In this document: positions 61,834 through 64,000 of the stretch, piece by piece
Layout of the letters: each line of letters begins with the position of its first letter
Position numbering within the stretch: position 1 is the first letter of the stretch
Assembly (NCBI GenBank): GCA_016271365.2
Contig: CM057456.1
Coordinates: 1,394,089,501-1,394,153,500 of the forward strand
Direction: 5' to 3'
DNA from: Neoceratodus forsteri
Taxonomy: Eukaryota; Chordata; Ceratodontiformes; Ceratodontidae
Length of the DNA: 64,000 nucleotides
Notes under the pieces: generated by a model
The model's input: only the letters and a program-made list of their open reading frames with translations
Told to the model about the DNA's origin: nothing
The model's database searches: none
Position numbers and translations under genes: made by a program

Positions 61834-64000
61834 AACGAGGTAAAGGACACTCTTTGAAAAAAAGAGATTCTAAAATGTAACCCCTAGGCGGCGCTACTCT
61901 TAGAGTTACTACCCCTGCCTACTACCCAGGATGTAGGTTAAGGGGCTTGGATTCCCAAGATTACATTAAAACTGGTTCTTTCCTAGATATTACAATGACA
62001 TGGTGCCACCACCCAGAGTTTAACTTTAAGTGGGCTGGTATGGGACCTGGTACAACCCCTAGGATGCTGCACCACTCACTATAACCAACTGCCACCCTAA
62101 CACATGACCCAATAAACATTTCCTCACATTTCAATACCTGGTTCCAATTATTAGCTTGATCCGAATAATGTGCTCATGACACCATCATCTACGCACAATA
62201 TTTATTTACAAGGGGAATAGGGCTTAAGGATGGTGGAAATGAGGAGTGTAGGTTATGCAGGCAATATATACAATATGTACAGTCTAACTGGCAGTTTGAT
62301 TTGTGCTGGTGAAAGCTGGGTAGGTACACTGTTTTTAAATCAGAAATGCAATCACACATTTTGCCAACCTAGATGACCAGAGCCCTGGCTATCTAAACTA
62401 AAACTGCCAACACTGGTACCAGTTTCCTAAATTTGCACTGGAACCCCGCAATCCCAATATTTAAACCTGGGTACCCAGTACTTCAAAGTTCTTGCAAGTT
62501 GCAGGTCTGTTGGATGGTGCAGCTGTACGTTGGCTGGCTTGATTAGAAGGATTTGAGACTTGAAATTAGCCCTTAACCATCCAATGCTTGAACTATTTAC
62601 AGTCTTTTAGAAATATGCAGCGGTCCCCTGCATGTTGCGAGGTGAACACTGGTTAGGTGTAACCGGCCAGTTACGTTGGGTTGGGCTCAATTAGTGTTGT
62701 GTAGCATCCAACACATTTATAGTCTAGGCACATTCAGTACATTTACAGAAGATATAGCATCTTCAACCCAGGACTAGCATGGCCACCCTTGGTCCTTTCA
62801 CACTTGAATTTGTGGGTGCTTGCTCCCAAATCTAGGGGTGACCCGGTTTCGTTACATTTATTTCAGACACATTGCTTTGACAATACTGATTTTGTCTGAG
62901 CAAACTTAAGTAAAGCAATCATTTTAAAGTTAGTCATTTCCGATTTAAACTTGAGGTCTCAGTCCCATTTGTGGCACATGTTTACAGCTCCAACGGACAT
63001 CTTGACTGACCTATTCAAGCAGATACTGGACCTCACAGGAAAAGTCAGGATGATCCCCTGTTCCAAGTGCTCCCCTTCCAGTCCTGTAGGCTCTGAGCAG
63101 ATAATCACACGTCAGCACATTTACATTTTAACTGGATTCTGTTGGGTCCCATAGGGCAGTTAGGTCCACCTGTGCTGGAAGAGACTTGGGCACAGCAAAT
63201 GAAAGGTGCAGACCAACTGACAGTCTTAAACAAACATTGGCAGCACCAATAAGCAATTTTCTTTCTTTCTTGCACCGGGGGGGTACAAGAGTACTCAGGC
63301 TCCTCACGGTAGGATCTCCACACTGAAGGCTCTTGATGTCTTCAGTTCTCTCACCATTGAGGCAGGATTAGCTCTCTCACAGCTGGCTTGATGTTCAAGT
63401 TGCAGGTCCACGTCTTTCCCCTATGTGGAAGGCAGGGCTAGCACCTGGAGGACATTCTGGTAATCCCCAGGCTAACAGGTTCTGCATTAAACAAAATTAC
63501 TTTAACTTTAATGCAAAGAGTAAAAAAAAAAAAACTCCTGGATGGAGGTGCTTACACTGAATTACCAGGCCCAGTTGCATGGTTGGGGGCCTCAGCCCCC
63601 ACCCCTGTGAGGCACTGCTGCTCGAATCTGAAAATCTGCTGAAAACAGTGTCTTTTATGGGGCTCTCCTGAGGCTCCTGATTAGCTAAAGCTACTGGATG
63701 CTTTGCCTCCGACTGGCTGGAAGGCTTGTCAATCACAAAAATTATTCATGACGCCTCCTCGATGCACAGTTGGATTACTGTTTGCCACCTGGAATTAGGT
63801 CCCTGCAGTTCCCCATGAGTATTTGGTAGGTTCCCATGAGCGTTGGCAAATGCCCCATAAGTCCAGGCTTAAAAATCCTAGCTTTCCGATTGGCTGTGGC
63901 TGCTTAACACACAGTCCCTTAAGTGGAATACAGTACTAAATAAAATCCTGGTGCAGCCAGAATAGTTATTGAAATTGCCCCACAGTTCAGTAGCCACTGG
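61834..64000. other. Unassigned DNA, no gene recognised
   Basis: AT-richer than the element regions. There is a 12-A run at 63522-63533 and a G7 run near 63278. No exon with CDCA7-family cysteine pairs (upstream part of the R1 finger) is visible on the minus strand. Short frames carry no motif. It may be the end of X2 followed by CDCA7L intron or another old repeat. Confidence 0.4.

Noticed and set aside
63105..63323. Cys-rich minus frame as an upstream CDCA7L exon
   Set aside because: The cysteine spacing does not fit the 4CXXC_R1 pattern and there are no matching splice sites.
1..64000. CRISPR arrays, operons, prokaryotic mobile elements
   Set aside because: No regular spacer-repeat arrays, ribosome binding sites or bacterial genes. 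The recombinases are DIRS-type, paired with RT-RNase H of the YLDDWL class.

Overview
The window is vertebrate nuclear DNA, not prokaryotic: one spliced exon, no operons, no ribosome binding sites, and almost everything else is decayed retrotransposon. The density of DIRS-type (tyrosine-recombinase) retrotransposons together with CR1-like LINEs fits an amphibian with a DIRS-rich genome, a caecilian being my best guess; that taxonomic call is inference. The only host coding sequence I recognise is a 137-bp exon on the minus strand (7665-7801) with consensus splice sites, encoding the C-terminal half of the 4CXXC_R1 zinc finger of CDCA7L. The DNA to its right is therefore the upstream intron (or introns) of that gene, and it has been filled by DIRS insertions.

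Two DIRS families are present. I label them A (inverted terminal repeats, ITRs, carrying ATGTTGTTCATCCACAC) and B (ITRs carrying GTAAGAACTTACNGTAACAG). Both have the DIRS-1 layout: 5' ITR, gag, RT-RNase H, tyrosine recombinase (YR) overlapping the end of RNase H, an internal complementary region (ICR), 3' ITR. In each complete copy the ICR equals the joined outer ends of the two ITRs, which lets the element ends be read from the sequence. No element shows a target-site duplication. Every large gene carries stops, frameshifts or lost catalytic residues, so all copies look dead.

Layout. 1-1475: 5' end of a gag (X1) and unassigned DNA. 1476-5643: A1, interrupted by the internally deleted A2 (1946-5410). 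5839-6261: an almost completely palindromic MITE. 7665-7801: CDCA7L exon. 8721-43294: A3, an old A element split by B1 (9914-31618), B4 (33291-41964) and B5 (from 43295). B1 is itself split by a CR1 fragment (10745-12250), by the plus-strand B2 (16088-24396, which contains B3 at 17250-23220) and by A4 (25549-31347). B4 contains a 3.1-kb CR1 LINE (35522-38671). B5 is cut by a head-to-tail pair, A5 (44379-48874) and A6 (48878-54735), whose right edge carries B6 (54736-60624). 60625-61833 is a gag fragment (X2) of another DIRS-like element; 61834-64000 has no gene I recognise.

The A and B families have inserted into each other in both directions, so both were active over overlapping periods. Eleven of the twelve A/B elements lie on the minus strand, the sense strand of CDCA7L. 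Both families carry a splice-donor-like sequence at their 3' end, and family A also carries an acceptor-like sequence at its 5' end. The most informative signals are the nesting order, the readable empty target sites (GAT core), the tandem A5/A6 junction, the splice-like termini and the SR-rich gag domain.
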